Assembly (NCBI RefSeq): GCF_020829595.1
Contig: NZ_JAIVFW010000015.1
Span: 62,001 to 126,000, forward strand
Origin: Nostoc sp. CHAB 5844
GTDB lineage: Bacteria; Cyanobacteriota; Cyanobacteriia; Cyanobacteriales; Nostocaceae
DNA length: 64,000 bases
Direction of reading: 5' to 3'
The notes beneath the pieces are model-generated. The model ran no database searches, had not been told where the DNA came from, and saw only the letters and a program-made list of their open reading frames with translations. This document shows, in pieces, positions 1-9,415 of the stretch. Made by a program: the position numbers and the translations under genes. Positions within the stretch are counted from its first letter, which is position 1; each line of letters begins with the position of its first letter.

Positions 1-410
1 CCACAGTTTATGCGGATGGTTTTACCCAACTAACAGACTTAGAGTTTGATACTGCGGGTAATTTGTATGCCTTGCAGTATGCCAATCAGTCAGCTTGGAA
101 AGGTGATTTTGATGGTTCGCTGATCAAAATAGCGGCTGATGGCACTCGCACAACGATTCTCAGTGGCAATGGTTTAGAGTCACCCAATGCCTTGACCATT
201 GGCTCTGATGGTGCATTTTACATCAGTAACCGGAGCGATCGCCCCGGACAAGGACAAATCATCAAAGTTGAGAATCAACAATCTGTTCCCGAACCAACTT
301 CTAGTTTTGGCCTATTAACGTTTGGCGTTCTGGGCATTAGTTGGTTACGGAAGCACAAACCCAGTAGTAGCAACTCCTCGGAAAAGTCATTTCCTCCCAA
401 AAATGACTGA
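1..410 (+). CDS. scyD: ScyD-family scytonemin biosynthesis protein, C-terminal part
   Basis: The reading frame is open from the window edge (frame starting at base 3), so only the last ~135 residues are seen. They resemble the C-terminal part of the next gene product (shared patterns such as DGFTQLT, NLYALQ, IKI..DGTRTTI and DGxxYISNR), which marks the ScyD/ScyE family of exported beta-propeller proteins in scytonemin clusters. The end has a PEP-CTERM tail: VPEP, a hydrophobic stretch, then a basic end (WLRKHK), so it is probably exported and anchored or processed by an exosortase-type system. It lies 41 nt before scyE. Naming it scyD rather than another paralogue rests on the gene order scyD-scyE-scyF known from Nostoc punctiforme; the sequence alone shows only the family. 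Confidence 0.8.
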   Translation, partial: TVYADGFTQLTDLEFDTAGNLYALQYANQSAWKGDFDGSLIKIAADGTRTTILSGNGLESPNALTIGSDGAFYISNRSDRPGQGQIIKVENQQSVPEPTSSFGLLTFGVLGISWLRKHKPSSSNSSEKSFPPKND

Positions 411-451
411 CCACAAATTTTCAAACCTTACTAATACACAACTTACGACAA

Positions 452-1750
452 ATGAAACTGAAACATCTAACTATTACACTTGTTACTGTTGGTATTGCCT
501 TCGTTGCGGGGACAAAAGCAGCCGAAGCTGCTAGTTTAACAGTTGTAGCCGATGGTCTAAATAACCCGCGAAATTTAGACTTTGATCGTGACGGTAATAT
601 TTACGTAACTGAAAGTGGTTTCGGTGGTGACGGCAATGACGGAAGATGTATCCCATCGCCCAGCGCAGGGTACATTCCTTTGTGTGCTGCTCAAAATGGT
701 TCTTTAATCAAAATTGCCAAAGATGGCACCAGAACAAATATCATATCTGGTCTGACTTCTTTAGCATTATCACCTTCTGGAGAACAAGCAGCAGGCCCCG
801 CAGACTTCAAATTTGATTCTAGAGGTAACGCTTATCTATTGACAGGTTTGGCAGGTAATCCAGCTAACCGCGATACCGTGTTAAGGTCGCCTGATTTAGG
901 CAAATTATATAAAGTAGATTTAAACAGTGGTGGGCTAACAACTCTTGCTGATTTTGCAGCTTATGAACTCAATAATAATCCTGATGGCACAGATATAATT
1001 TCTAACCCTTATGCTTTTGCAATTAAGGATGATACTGCTTATGTTGTTGATGGTGGTGGAAATTCCATATATTCTGTAGGGCTTGATGGTAGTGGGATTA
1101 AAGATGTAGCAGCATTCCCTCTCAAAGTTATACCTAGAGATCAACTCGAATATCCAGATCTTGGGCCGGATGTAGATCCCAATACACTGCCAGTCACACA
1201 GCAATCAGTACCTACAGGAATTGCGATCGCTCCTGATGGTAATTTAACAGTTAGCGAATACACATACTTCCCTTATCCAGAAGGTGAAGCCCGAATCTTT
1301 TCAGTTAATCCCAATGATTTGGGTATCGATATTATTGAGGATGGTTTTACCCAGCTAACTGGTGTCACCTACGACCCAGAAGGTAACTTATATGCCTTGC
1401 AACACATCAATGTTTCTGAATGGAAAGCAATTCAGCAAGGTGGGATTATCACAGGTGATATTAGTGGTTCTGTAATCAAAATAGGTACTGATGGCACTCG
1501 CACAACCATCTGGAGTGGTGATGGCTTAGAAGCGGCTTCTGGTATTACTTACGGCCCTGATGGTAATTTATATATTTCCAACCGCGCTAGACTCGCTGGC
1601 ACAGGACAAATCATCAGAATTGATCCTACATCAGAGCAAGTTCCCGAACCTGCTACGATCGCTGGCACACTTTTAGCTGCTGCTTTTGGTAAAGCTGCAA
1701 TGGCCAAGAAACGTAAACGTGAAGCTCTAGCTAAAGCAGAGATGGTTTAA
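452..1750 (+). CDS. scyE: ScyE, exported beta-propeller protein of scytonemin biosynthesis
   Basis: 432 residues. A Sec signal peptide occupies about residues 1-27 (KLKHL, a hydrophobic core, then AEA before AS). The body has NHL/SGL-like blades with recurring DGNIYV, DSRGNAYLL and DGNLYIS strands, as in the ScyD/ScyE family. The C-terminus carries VPEP, a short hydrophobic segment and a basic tail (KKRKRE), a PEP-CTERM-like sorting signal. The family acts late in scytonemin assembly, in the periplasm; the exact chemistry of ScyE is not settled. The ATG at 452 is the natural start because the signal peptide begins there. It is 41 nt after scyD, so probably co-transcribed. Confidence 0.85.
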   Translation: MKLKHLTITLVTVGIAFVAGTKAAEAASLTVVADGLNNPRNLDFDRDGNIYVTESGFGGDGNDGRCIPSPSAGYIPLCAAQNGSLIKIAKDGTRTNIISGLTSLALSPSGEQAAGPADFKFDSRGNAYLLTGLAGNPANRDTVLRSPDLGKLYKVDLNSGGLTTLADFAAYELNNNPDGTDIISNPYAFAIKDDTAYVVDGGGNSIYSVGLDGSGIKDVAAFPLKVIPRDQLEYPDLGPDVDPNTLPVTQQSVPTGIAIAPDGNLTVSEYTYFPYPEGEARIFSVNPNDLGIDIIEDGFTQLTGVTYDPEGNLYALQHINVSEWKAIQQGGIITGDISGSVIKIGTDGTRTTIWSGDGLEAASGITYGPDGNLYISNRARLAGTGQIIRIDPTSEQVPEPATIAGTLLAAAFGKAAMAKKRKREALAKAEMV

Positions 1751-1905
1751 CTCTGGCACTAATAGAATGGACTGCTACTTCACTGCGAAAGTTGACGACC
1801 ATACAGGAGGAGGTAGCAGCCCGAATTTTAGCTTTCCCAAACGGGGTCTGGGAACAACATTTGTCTAGGAAAGAGTATAACTCATTAACCAGAACAGTAA
1901 AACTC

Positions 1906-3066
1906 ATGGGATTAGTAAAACATTTTGCGATCGGTGTTGTCAGTGCCGGATTTATGGTATTGGCAACATCTGCCCAAGCTTTGTCTTTAACATTAAAATA
2001 CGAACGTAGTATTGGTAGTCCTGGCTTTGCGCCTGGGCAGCTGTTTGTGCCTCAAGGCATCACCGTAGATAGCGCCGGCAATACCTTGATAAGTAACGGT
2101 CGCGGTCTCAACCCAGATGGCAGTTTTAATCCAGATATCGGCAACCGAGTCGAAGTATTCAACCCTCAAGGTGAGTACATTGGCGCAATTGGCAGAGGTG
2201 GTAGAGGCCCCGGAGAATTTGACGAGCCATCAGCGCTAGAAATCTCTCCCCAAACAGGGAATTTGTACGTTGGTGACGTTTTCAACAACCGCGTCAATGT
2301 CTACGATCCTCAAGGTAACTTTATTAACTCCTTTGGCTCATTCGGCGGTCTGATCCCTGGTAGAGCTTTCTTTGGCCCTTCGGGTGTAACATTTGATAGT
2401 ACTGGGAATGTGTATGTAGGTGATTTTAGCGGCGACAAAATCAACAAATACACACCATCTGGTGAGCTTCTTGGTTCTATTGGTACATCTGGCACTGCAC
2501 CTGGACAGTTTCAAGGCCCAGCAGGCATCAGAATTTCCCCAGTTAGTGGCAATTTCTATGTAAGTGACCAATTTAACAACCGAATTCAGGTACTCAGTCC
2601 CGAAGGCGATCCGATTTTGACCTTTGGTAAACAAGGTACAGGGCCTGGAGAATTTAATCAGCCAATTGGTATTGAAGTAGACGAGTTTGAGAATATCTAT
2701 GTAGCTGATTCTATCAACAGCCGCGTTCAGGTATTTGATAAAAACGGTAACTTCCTAACTGCATTTGGCGAACCTGCTCTGGATGCGTCTGGTGAAGTTG
2801 TACCTGCTCCTGCATTAGGCGAACCACCCTTTGGCGACCCCCTCGACCTAACACCAGGCAGATTTAACTGGACAGCTGGCACAGCTTATAACGATGGCAA
2901 ACTCTATGTAGGTGATTTCTTCCAAGGTCGTGTGCAAGTGTTAAGAGTTGAAGGTAGAAACGAAGTACCAGAGCCAAGTTCAATGTTAGGTATGGGATTA
3001 TTTGGGTTGGGAGCTGCTGCTGCTAAATGGCGGAAAAATAGACAACAGAAATCAGCCATCAGTTAA
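1906..3066 (+). CDS. scyF: ScyF, NHL-repeat periplasmic protein of scytonemin biosynthesis
   Basis: 386 residues from the ATG at 1906. The frame stays open back to a TTG at 1792, but the shorter start places a clean signal peptide at the N-terminus (about residues 1-26, ending SAQA before LS). The mature part is a string of NHL repeats: PxGIxVDxxGNxYVxDxxNxRVQVF recurs about five to six times, with GTGPGEFNQP-type turns. This predicts a six-bladed beta-propeller. The end is VPEPSS plus a hydrophobic segment and KWRKNR, again PEP-CTERM. Known scytonemin clusters have this gene third after scyD and scyE. It is 155 nt after scyE and 105 nt before eboA. Confidence 0.85.
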   Translation: MGLVKHFAIGVVSAGFMVLATSAQALSLTLKYERSIGSPGFAPGQLFVPQGITVDSAGNTLISNGRGLNPDGSFNPDIGNRVEVFNPQGEYIGAIGRGGRGPGEFDEPSALEISPQTGNLYVGDVFNNRVNVYDPQGNFINSFGSFGGLIPGRAFFGPSGVTFDSTGNVYVGDFSGDKINKYTPSGELLGSIGTSGTAPGQFQGPAGIRISPVSGNFYVSDQFNNRIQVLSPEGDPILTFGKQGTGPGEFNQPIGIEVDEFENIYVADSINSRVQVFDKNGNFLTAFGEPALDASGEVVPAPALGEPPFGDPLDLTPGRFNWTAGTAYNDGKLYVGDFFQGRVQVLRVEGRNEVPEPSSMLGMGLFGLGAAAAKWRKNRQQKSAIS

Positions 3067-3171
3067 AACGGCAAAAGGTTCTATTTGAAAATAGGACTAT
3101 GAAGAATGAAGGATGAAATTAATACTTTATACTTCATCCTTCACACTTCATACTTTTTCAAAGGTGTATAT

Positions 3172-3927
3172 ATGACTGCTGTAATTGATGACAAATTAAC
3201 TAATATTAATGAGTTACTACATCATTGGGTAGTCCGACAAGTTACTCAAGAAGCTGTTAGTTGGTTGAATGAAATAAGAGAGCAAATAAATAGTGGTGCT
3301 AATGCACGAGTATTTTTTAGTGCTTTTAGTAGAGTGCCTCGCTATACAGGCAAACATCAACTAAAGTTAACTTCTCAAGACCTAAACACTGCTTCAGCAA
3401 TACGTATATGTTGGTTTCCTAGCCATTGGAGTGTAGATCAAGCTGCACGTACACTACTAGTATTAACTTTTGCACAAGCAGATTCCGAGAAATATTTCTC
3501 TGCTTTAGAAGAAGTATTTAAAGCTGCTGATGTTAGGGAATTAGTTGCACTTTATCAAGCCTTACCTTTATTACCTTATCCAGAAAAGTTGCAAAAGCAG
3601 GCGGCGGAAGGAATTCGCAGTAACATGACAGCAGTATTTAATGCTGTCGCTTTACGTAATCCTTATCCAGCAGAGTATTTTGATAATTTGGCATGGAATC
3701 AGATGGTGTTGAAAGCATTATTTGTGAGTAGTCCTCTGCATTTAATTCAAGGTTTGGATGTACGTGCTAACTCCGAACTGGCGAGAATGCTAATTGATTA
3801 TGCTCACGAACGTCTCAGTGCCAACCGCTCAGTTTCTGGGGAAATTTGGCCATTAGTAGAACAATTTACTGATGCTGCTATTTTAGAAGACTTGCAAAAA
3901 GCGATCGCTATTCAACAAGCTGCATAA
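3172..3927 (+). CDS. eboA: EboA-family metabolite traffic protein
   Basis: 251 residues from the ATG at 3172 (AAGGTG about 5 nt upstream). The longer open frame from 3106 runs through intergenic repeat DNA (repeated cttcatcctt/acttcata words) and was not used. The protein is mostly alpha-helical with no membrane span or signal peptide and no catalytic motif I recognise. Identity rests on its place at the head of eboA-B-C-(tyrA)-D-E-F directly behind the scy genes and on general resemblance to EboA. In Nostoc punctiforme the ebo genes are reported to be needed for moving the scytonemin monomer to the periplasm; the job of EboA itself is unknown. eboB follows after 16 nt. Confidence 0.8.
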   Translation: MTAVIDDKLTNINELLHHWVVRQVTQEAVSWLNEIREQINSGANARVFFSAFSRVPRYTGKHQLKLTSQDLNTASAIRICWFPSHWSVDQAARTLLVLTFAQADSEKYFSALEEVFKAADVRELVALYQALPLLPYPEKLQKQAAEGIRSNMTAVFNAVALRNPYPAEYFDNLAWNQMVLKALFVSSPLHLIQGLDVRANSELARMLIDYAHERLSANRSVSGEIWPLVEQFTDAAILEDLQKAIAIQQAA

Positions 3928-3943
3928 AATCACAAAAATATCT

Positions 3944-4867
3944 ATGAATACTAGCAATATGATGTTTATCGACCCCCACATTCACATGAGTTCTCGCACC
4001 ACTGATGATTATCAGCAAATGCGAAAATCAGGAATTGTGGCAGTAATTGAACCAGCTTTTTGGTTAGGGCAACCACGTACTAACGTTGGTTCCTTCCAAG
4101 ATTATTTCAGCAGCTTAGTTGGTTGGGAAAGATTTCGGGCTTCACAGTTTGGGATCAAACATTACTGCACAATTGGTTTGAACTCCAAAGAAGCCAACAA
4201 CGAAGCTTTAGCAGAGCAAGTGATGGAACTACTGCCGCTGTATGCTTGCAAAGAAGGTGTAGTTGCTATTGGCGAAATTGGCTACGACGATATGACTCCC
4301 GCCGAAGACAAGTATTTTCGTCTCCAGCTAGAACTAGCCAAAGAACTAGATATGTTGGTGATGATTCATACACCGCACCGCGATAAAAAAGCGGGAACAA
4401 GCCGGAGTATGGATGTCTGCATTGAACACGGCTTGAAACCATCGCAGGTAATTGTTGATCATAACAACGAAGAAACAGTAGCCGAAGTTCTAGATAGAGG
4501 CTTTTGGGCAGCATTCACAATTTATCCCAACACCAAAATGGGGAATGCTCGCATGGTAGAAATTGTCCGTCAATATGGCAGCCATAGCATCATTGTTGAT
4601 AGCAGTGCTGACTGGGGAGTGAGCGATTCTCTAGCTGTACCCAAAACTGCCCTACTCATGCTAGAACGTGGCATTCCCGCAGCCGATGTGCAGAAAGTCT
4701 GTTATCAAAATGCGCTAACAGCATACAGCCAAAGCGGTCAAATGCAAGAGTCTGACTGGTTGAACTTCCCACCCATCGACCAACGTCAGAAATTCAGCGA
4801 TAACTCCGTCCTCCGAGGACAAGAACCATTAGTAGAGTCGCGCCATGAATACGCACTCATTGAATAA
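3944..4867 (+). CDS. eboB: EboB, TatD-family metal-dependent hydrolase
   Basis: 307 residues. It has an amidohydrolase/TatD layout: metal-binding HxH near the start (DPHIHMSS), a glutamate in GEIGYDD, HTPHRDKKAG mid-protein, DHNNEET, and the late aspartate in VDSSADWG. No signal peptide, so cytoplasmic. TatD proteins are usually DNases or hydrolases; the substrate of this ebo version is unknown. A second ATG pair (residues 6-7) could also serve as start. It follows eboA by 16 nt and precedes eboC by 138 nt, a gap holding attcgtaatt-type short repeats. Confidence 0.82.
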   Translation: MNTSNMMFIDPHIHMSSRTTDDYQQMRKSGIVAVIEPAFWLGQPRTNVGSFQDYFSSLVGWERFRASQFGIKHYCTIGLNSKEANNEALAEQVMELLPLYACKEGVVAIGEIGYDDMTPAEDKYFRLQLELAKELDMLVMIHTPHRDKKAGTSRSMDVCIEHGLKPSQVIVDHNNEETVAEVLDRGFWAAFTIYPNTKMGNARMVEIVRQYGSHSIIVDSSADWGVSDSLAVPKTALLMLERGIPAADVQKVCYQNALTAYSQSGQMQESDWLNFPPIDQRQKFSDNSVLRGQEPLVESRHEYALIE

Positions 4868-5005
4868 TTTGTAATTCTTAATTCGTAATTCGTAATTTAC
4901 AGCAGATTTCACTTGGATGAGGTAAATTCATGTAGCTTTTTGCATCCAACTGAAAAACTCTGTAATAACTTTCTACCTCTCTGCGCCTTTGCGTGAATAA
5001 AAACT

Positions 5006-5905
5006 ATGAACACTGCCATCCTAAATTCCTATCGCTTCTGGGCATATCTGCAATTACTCCGACCTGCCAACATTATCACTGCTTGGGCAGATATTATGGC
5101 TGGCTTTGCTGCATCAGGATACTATCTAGAAGCAAATCTCACACCACTTTTATGGTTAATCCTCGCAACCACTGGCTTGTACGGTGGCGGTATCGTATTT
5201 AATGATGTATTTGATGCCGAATTAGATGCCGAAGAACGCCCAGAAAGACCAATTCCCAGCGGTAGAGCCTCTCGTACAGGCGCAACCTTACTAGGAAGTA
5301 TCCTGTTGATTGTGGGTGTAGTAGCGGCGGCGCAGGTTTCGTGGTTAAGTGAGATATTTGCGATCGCGATCGCCACCGCTGCATTATTATATGATGCGAT
5401 CGCCAAGCATCACCCAATTCTTGGCCCTATCAATATGGGACTTTGCCGAGGCGGTAATTTATTGCTGGGTGTAAGTATTGTCCCCGCCGCCTTAGAAAAT
5501 TCTTGGTTGTTAGCTTTAATTCCCATAGTTTACATTGCTGCAATTACCGTCCTCAGTCGGGGCGAAGTACATGGCACAAAACACAGTACGGGTATCACAG
5601 CACTATTGCTCATAGTTGCAGTTCTTGTCGGACTTCTTGGGTTAGGATGGCTCACAAACTATCAAGTTCTCGCCGCATTTCCGTTCTTAATCTTATTAAG
5701 TATCCGAGTATTACTGCCTTTTATCAAAGCAGTACGCCAACCTACTCCAGAGCAAATTCGGATTGCGGTTAAAGCTGGTGTGTTGTCACTAATTATTTTA
5801 GATACAACTGTGGCTGCTGGTTTTGCAGGCTTACCCTATGGGTTGCTAGTTTTGAGCCTTCTGCCAATTTCTATGATATTGGCAAAAATATTTGCTGTAA
5901 CTTAA
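5006..5905 (+). CDS. eboC: EboC, UbiA-like membrane prenyltransferase-family protein
   Basis: 299 residues with about eight to nine hydrophobic spans. The UbiA-family aspartate motif is present as NDVFDAELDAEERPERPIPSG (around residues 66-87). The second typical Asp-rich loop (DxxxD) is weak here: YDAIAKHHPILGP is seen instead, so classical prenyl transfer cannot be taken for granted. In ebo clusters the UbiA-like member sits in the inner membrane and is thought to take part in export or modification of the cargo. The ATG at 5006 is the only sensible start. tyrA follows 36 nt downstream. Confidence 0.83.
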   Translation: MNTAILNSYRFWAYLQLLRPANIITAWADIMAGFAASGYYLEANLTPLLWLILATTGLYGGGIVFNDVFDAELDAEERPERPIPSGRASRTGATLLGSILLIVGVVAAAQVSWLSEIFAIAIATAALLYDAIAKHHPILGPINMGLCRGGNLLLGVSIVPAALENSWLLALIPIVYIAAITVLSRGEVHGTKHSTGITALLLIVAVLVGLLGLGWLTNYQVLAAFPFLILLSIRVLLPFIKAVRQPTPEQIRIAVKAGVLSLIILDTTVAAGFAGLPYGLLVLSLLPISMILAKIFAVT

Positions 5906-5941
5906 CGTGAATTACTAATATTTGAAAATTGGAGTCTAGAA

Positions 5942-6769
5942 ATGGTTTTGCAATCCTCACTTAACCAGAAATTGGCATCAATCAAAGATGTCAAATCCCG
6001 ACAACTTACTATCATTGGTGGACATGGTAGGATGGGCAAATTATTTCGAGAAAAACTTTTGGCAGTAGGTCATAAAGTAAATGTTCTCGAACAAGAAGAT
6101 TGGGAATATGCAGACAAACTATTAAATAATGCGGAATTAGTATTAATAAGTGTTCCTATTAAACATACAGTTGATGTTATTAAACGTGTAGCTAAATACC
6201 TATCTTCAAATACAGCTTTGTGTGACATCACAAGTATTAAAGTTCAGCCAACTGAAGCAATGTTAGTACACCATACTGGCCCTGTTATGGGATTACACCC
6301 GATGTTTGGGCCGAGTATCAAATCTTTTTGGGAACAAAAAGTAGTAGTTTGTCCAGGGCGCAATTATGAGTCGTTTCAATGGTTATTAGATTTTCTGCAA
6401 ATTCAAGGCGCAGAATTAATTACCTGTACGCCAGAAGAACACGATCGCATGATGGTATATATTCAGGCAACACAGCATTTTTGTAGACTTAGCCTTGGCG
6501 TTTTCTTAGCGCAAGCAAACATTGACCTAGAGCGTAGTTTATCAATTTCTTCATATAGCTTTCGTCAAGAAATTGAAATTTTAAAACGGTTATTTTGCCA
6601 AAATCCTAATTTATGTGTTGACATTATGTTAGCTACGGAAGAAAGATGTCAAGCAATTAATTATTTAGCTCATACTTATAGCCGCTTGGCAAAGTTAGTA
6701 GAGCAGAAAGATAGAGAAGGTTTAATTAAGGAGTTTGAAAATAGTCAAGGCTTTTTTAAAAAAATATAA
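5942..6769 (+). CDS. tyrA: Prephenate dehydrogenase, enteric T-protein-like, without mutase domain
   Basis: 275 residues. Converts prephenate to 4-hydroxyphenylpyruvate, the non-tryptophan precursor of scytonemin. The N-terminal NAD-binding loop is GGHGRMGKLF. The segment GLHPMFGPSIKSF and the later EEHDRMMVYIQATQHF match the dehydrogenase half of E. coli-type bifunctional TyrA, rather than the usual cyanobacterial arogenate dehydrogenase. The chorismate mutase half is missing: only ~18 residues precede the Rossmann fold. It sits between eboC and eboD, splitting the ebo set. The type and position suggest acquisition as part of the pathway cassette. Confidence is high for family, lower for strict prephenate specificity. 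Confidence 0.87.
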   Translation: MVLQSSLNQKLASIKDVKSRQLTIIGGHGRMGKLFREKLLAVGHKVNVLEQEDWEYADKLLNNAELVLISVPIKHTVDVIKRVAKYLSSNTALCDITSIKVQPTEAMLVHHTGPVMGLHPMFGPSIKSFWEQKVVVCPGRNYESFQWLLDFLQIQGAELITCTPEEHDRMMVYIQATQHFCRLSLGVFLAQANIDLERSLSISSYSFRQEIEILKRLFCQNPNLCVDIMLATEERCQAINYLAHTYSRLAKLVEQKDREGLIKEFENSQGFFKKI

Positions 6770-6844
6770 ATTGATAAAAATTGAACCGCCAAGAGCGCCA
6801 AGTACGCCAAGAAATAAAATTTTTGACTTTATATAAGAGATATT

Positions 6845-8074
6845 ATGATAGTTGACATCAAACAAAAAACTAAATTTACTGTACAATCTATTCAGCAAAG
6901 TATTAAAGTAACTTTTAACTACGAAGTTCACTTTACTAATAATATATTTAATTTAAAAAATTTGACATTAGCACAAGCGATCGCAGCTGATGGCGAAAAG
7001 AAACCTAAAAAAATTGTAGCCTTAATAGATGCCGGATTATTGGAGTTCTGGCCTGATTTAAGATCACAATTAACTAACTATACAAAGTTTTATGCAGAGG
7101 TACTAACCCTAGCTGTTGAACCAATGTTAATTGCGGGAGGAGAGGTTGCGAAGAATGAACCAAGATTATTAGAACAAATCCACAAACTAATTGAAGCCGC
7201 AGGATTATGTCGTCATTCTTATATATTAGGAATTGGCGGTGGTGCTGTATTAGATTTGGTAGGCTATGCAGCTGCGACAGCACATCGGGGAGTTCGCCTC
7301 ATCCGCATTCCGACAACAGTGTTAGCCCAGAATGATTCTGGTATCGGTGTGAAAAACGGGATCAACGCCTTTGGCAAAAAGAACTTTTTGGGTACATTTG
7401 CCCCACCTTACGCAGTCATCAACGATTCCGCCTTCTTGACTACATTATGCGATCGCGATTGGCGTTCTGGAATTGCCGAAGCAGTAAAAGTCGCATTAAT
7501 TAAAGATGCTAACTTCTTTGATTTTATCCATAATCACACCACAGCCCTAGCCCACCGTGACATGGACAGTATGCAACAGCTGATTTATCGTTGCGCCCAG
7601 TTACATTTAGAACATATAGCTAAAGCTGGCGATCCTTTTGAAATGGGTTCATCTCGTCCTCTAGATTTTGGACATTGGGCAGCCCATAAACTAGAACAAT
7701 TGACAGACTATAGATTACGACATGGCGAAGCTGTAGCAATTGGTATCGCCTTGGATAGCACCTATTCTTACCTTATCGGAATGCTATCTCATAAAGAGTT
7801 GCAAAAGATATTAAAGACACTTGTAGAACTAGGTTTTACCTTGTATGTACCTGAACTAACCGAACAATCATCACAACTAGAAAATCCTCGTTGTCTATTC
7901 CGAGGTTTGACCGAATTCCAAGAACATTTAGGTGGGGAACTAACCCTGACTCTCTTACAAATAATTGGTAAAGGAATTGAAATTCACGAAGTAGATTTGT
8001 CTTTGTACAAACAAGCAATATCTCTATTATGTGAGTTTGATAAACAACAGCAGATGCTATTGAAAAAGAATTAA
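6845..8074 (+). CDS. eboD: EboD, 3-dehydroquinate synthase-like cyclase
   Basis: 409 residues. A sugar-phosphate cyclase fold is visible: NAD-binding GIGGGAVLDLVGYAAATAHRG (about residues 121-141), RIPTTVLAQNDSGIGVKNG, then metal-site candidates in EAVKVALIKD, FGHWAAHKLEQ and RHGEAVAIG. It is longer and more divergent than housekeeping AroB, and fits the ebo-cluster member annotated as 3-dehydroquinate synthase-like. Its real product may not be dehydroquinate. The 75-nt gap after tyrA holds a short repeat (gaaccgccaagagcgccaag) whose inverse lies before eboF. Confidence 0.8.
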   Translation: MIVDIKQKTKFTVQSIQQSIKVTFNYEVHFTNNIFNLKNLTLAQAIAADGEKKPKKIVALIDAGLLEFWPDLRSQLTNYTKFYAEVLTLAVEPMLIAGGEVAKNEPRLLEQIHKLIEAAGLCRHSYILGIGGGAVLDLVGYAAATAHRGVRLIRIPTTVLAQNDSGIGVKNGINAFGKKNFLGTFAPPYAVINDSAFLTTLCDRDWRSGIAEAVKVALIKDANFFDFIHNHTTALAHRDMDSMQQLIYRCAQLHLEHIAKAGDPFEMGSSRPLDFGHWAAHKLEQLTDYRLRHGEAVAIGIALDSTYSYLIGMLSHKELQKILKTLVELGFTLYVPELTEQSSQLENPRCLFRGLTEFQEHLGGELTLTLLQIIGKGIEIHEVDLSLYKQAISLLCEFDKQQQMLLKKN

Positions 8075-8173
8075 AATACTTTCTTTCTTCTCTTTGTGTC
8101 CTTTGCGCTCTACCCTGCGGGAAGCCGCTGACGCGTCTATGCGGTTCGTTAAAAAATCATCTTGGTACAAAAC

Positions 8174-9415
8174 ATGAAAATAGGAACCGAAAAAAATCTT
8201 CATCTAACCTACTGTACTAACATTCACCCAGGCGAAAAGTGGGAAAAAGTCTTTACTAACCTCCAGCAATATCTTCCACCATTAAAAGCAAAATTAGCAC
8301 CAGATAAACCATTTGGTATTGGCTTACGTTTAGCAGCCGTAGCAGCTAGAGAATTGCTTCAAAGAAATACTTTAACTCAATTTCAGTCATGGTTAACTGA
8401 ACAAGATTTATACGTATTTACCTTAAATGGTTTTCCCTACGGACAATTTCATCGGCAAATAGTCAAAGACCAAGTTTATGCACCAGATTGGTCAAAGCCA
8501 GAACGTTTAGAATATACATTACAACTGGTACAAATTCTCGCAGAATTATTACCACCAAATATAGAAGGTAGCATCTCTACATTACCGTTATCTTATAAAC
8601 CTTGGTTTGATGGAAATCAATTTGTTCAGAATTCGGTCATGGAAAGTGCTAGTTTCCAAATAGCACAGCTAGTAGAACAAATGATATGCATTCGGAATGA
8701 ACAGGGAAAACTATTGCATTTGGATTTAGAACCAGAACCAGACGGTTTAATTGAAAATGCAACCGAAGTAGTTGATTATTTCCAAAATCATTTATTACCA
8801 ATTGGTGGAGATTATTTAACCAAACAGTTAGGAATTTCACAAGAAACTGCCGAACGACACATATTAGACCATATGCGCGTTTGTTACGACACCTGTCATT
8901 TTGCTGTAGAGTGCGAAAATCCCATTTCAGTTTTGCAAAAGTTTCAAGCTGCGGGAATTCAAATCGGCAAAATTCAGATTAGTGCAGCCTTGCAAGTTAA
9001 CATACCCAAAGATGCACAACAACGCAAATTAATATTAGAAAAGTTGCAACCTTTTGCTGAATCTACATATTTACATCAAGTAATCGCCCGCGCACACAAT
9101 AATAGACTAATTCACTATTCAGACTTAGAAACCGCCTTAACAAACCTAGAAAATACTAACGATAAAGAATGGCGGATACACTTTCATGTTCCTATTTTTG
9201 TCCGCGATTATCAATTATTACAATCTACCCAAGACGACATTGTAACTATTCTAAATATGCTGCAAGATAATCAATTCTGTAATCATTTAGAAATCGAAAC
9301 ATACACATGGGAAGTCTTACCCGATGAAATCAAACTAGATTTACCAGCATCAATTCAACGTGAATATGAGTGGGTTCTTACCAATCTATTAACAAAACAA
9401 TTAGTCCATAGTTAA
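8174..9415 (+). CDS. eboE: EboE, metabolite traffic protein with xylose-isomerase-like TIM barrel
   Basis: 413 residues from the ATG at 8174; a TTG 12 nt upstream is in frame but less likely. The opening LTYCTNIHPGEKWE, then GLRLAA, HLDLEPEPDG and YDTCHFAVECE show a TIM-barrel of the xylose isomerase/AP endonuclease type with acidic and His metal ligands (DLEPEPDG, DTCHFA). No signal peptide or membrane span. The family is fixed by the cluster; the reaction is unknown. It is 99 nt after eboD and 40 nt before eboF, with both gaps made of short interspersed repeats. Confidence 0.82.
   Translation: MKIGTEKNLHLTYCTNIHPGEKWEKVFTNLQQYLPPLKAKLAPDKPFGIGLRLAAVAARELLQRNTLTQFQSWLTEQDLYVFTLNGFPYGQFHRQIVKDQVYAPDWSKPERLEYTLQLVQILAELLPPNIEGSISTLPLSYKPWFDGNQFVQNSVMESASFQIAQLVEQMICIRNEQGKLLHLDLEPEPDGLIENATEVVDYFQNHLLPIGGDYLTKQLGISQETAERHILDHMRVCYDTCHFAVECENPISVLQKFQAAGIQIGKIQISAALQVNIPKDAQQRKLILEKLQPFAESTYLHQVIARAHNNRLIHYSDLETALTNLENTNDKEWRIHFHVPIFVRDYQLLQSTQDDIVTILNMLQDNQFCNHLEIETYTWEVLPDEIKLDLPASIQREYEWVLTNLLTKQLVHS

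Noticed and set aside
1792-1905. N-terminal extension of scyF from a TTG
   Set aside because: It would bury the signal peptide that begins at the ATG at 1906. An aggaggagg at ~1804 has no start codon at the right distance.
4123-4386. 87-codon frame inside eboB
   Set aside because: Out-of-frame shadow of the TatD-family gene.
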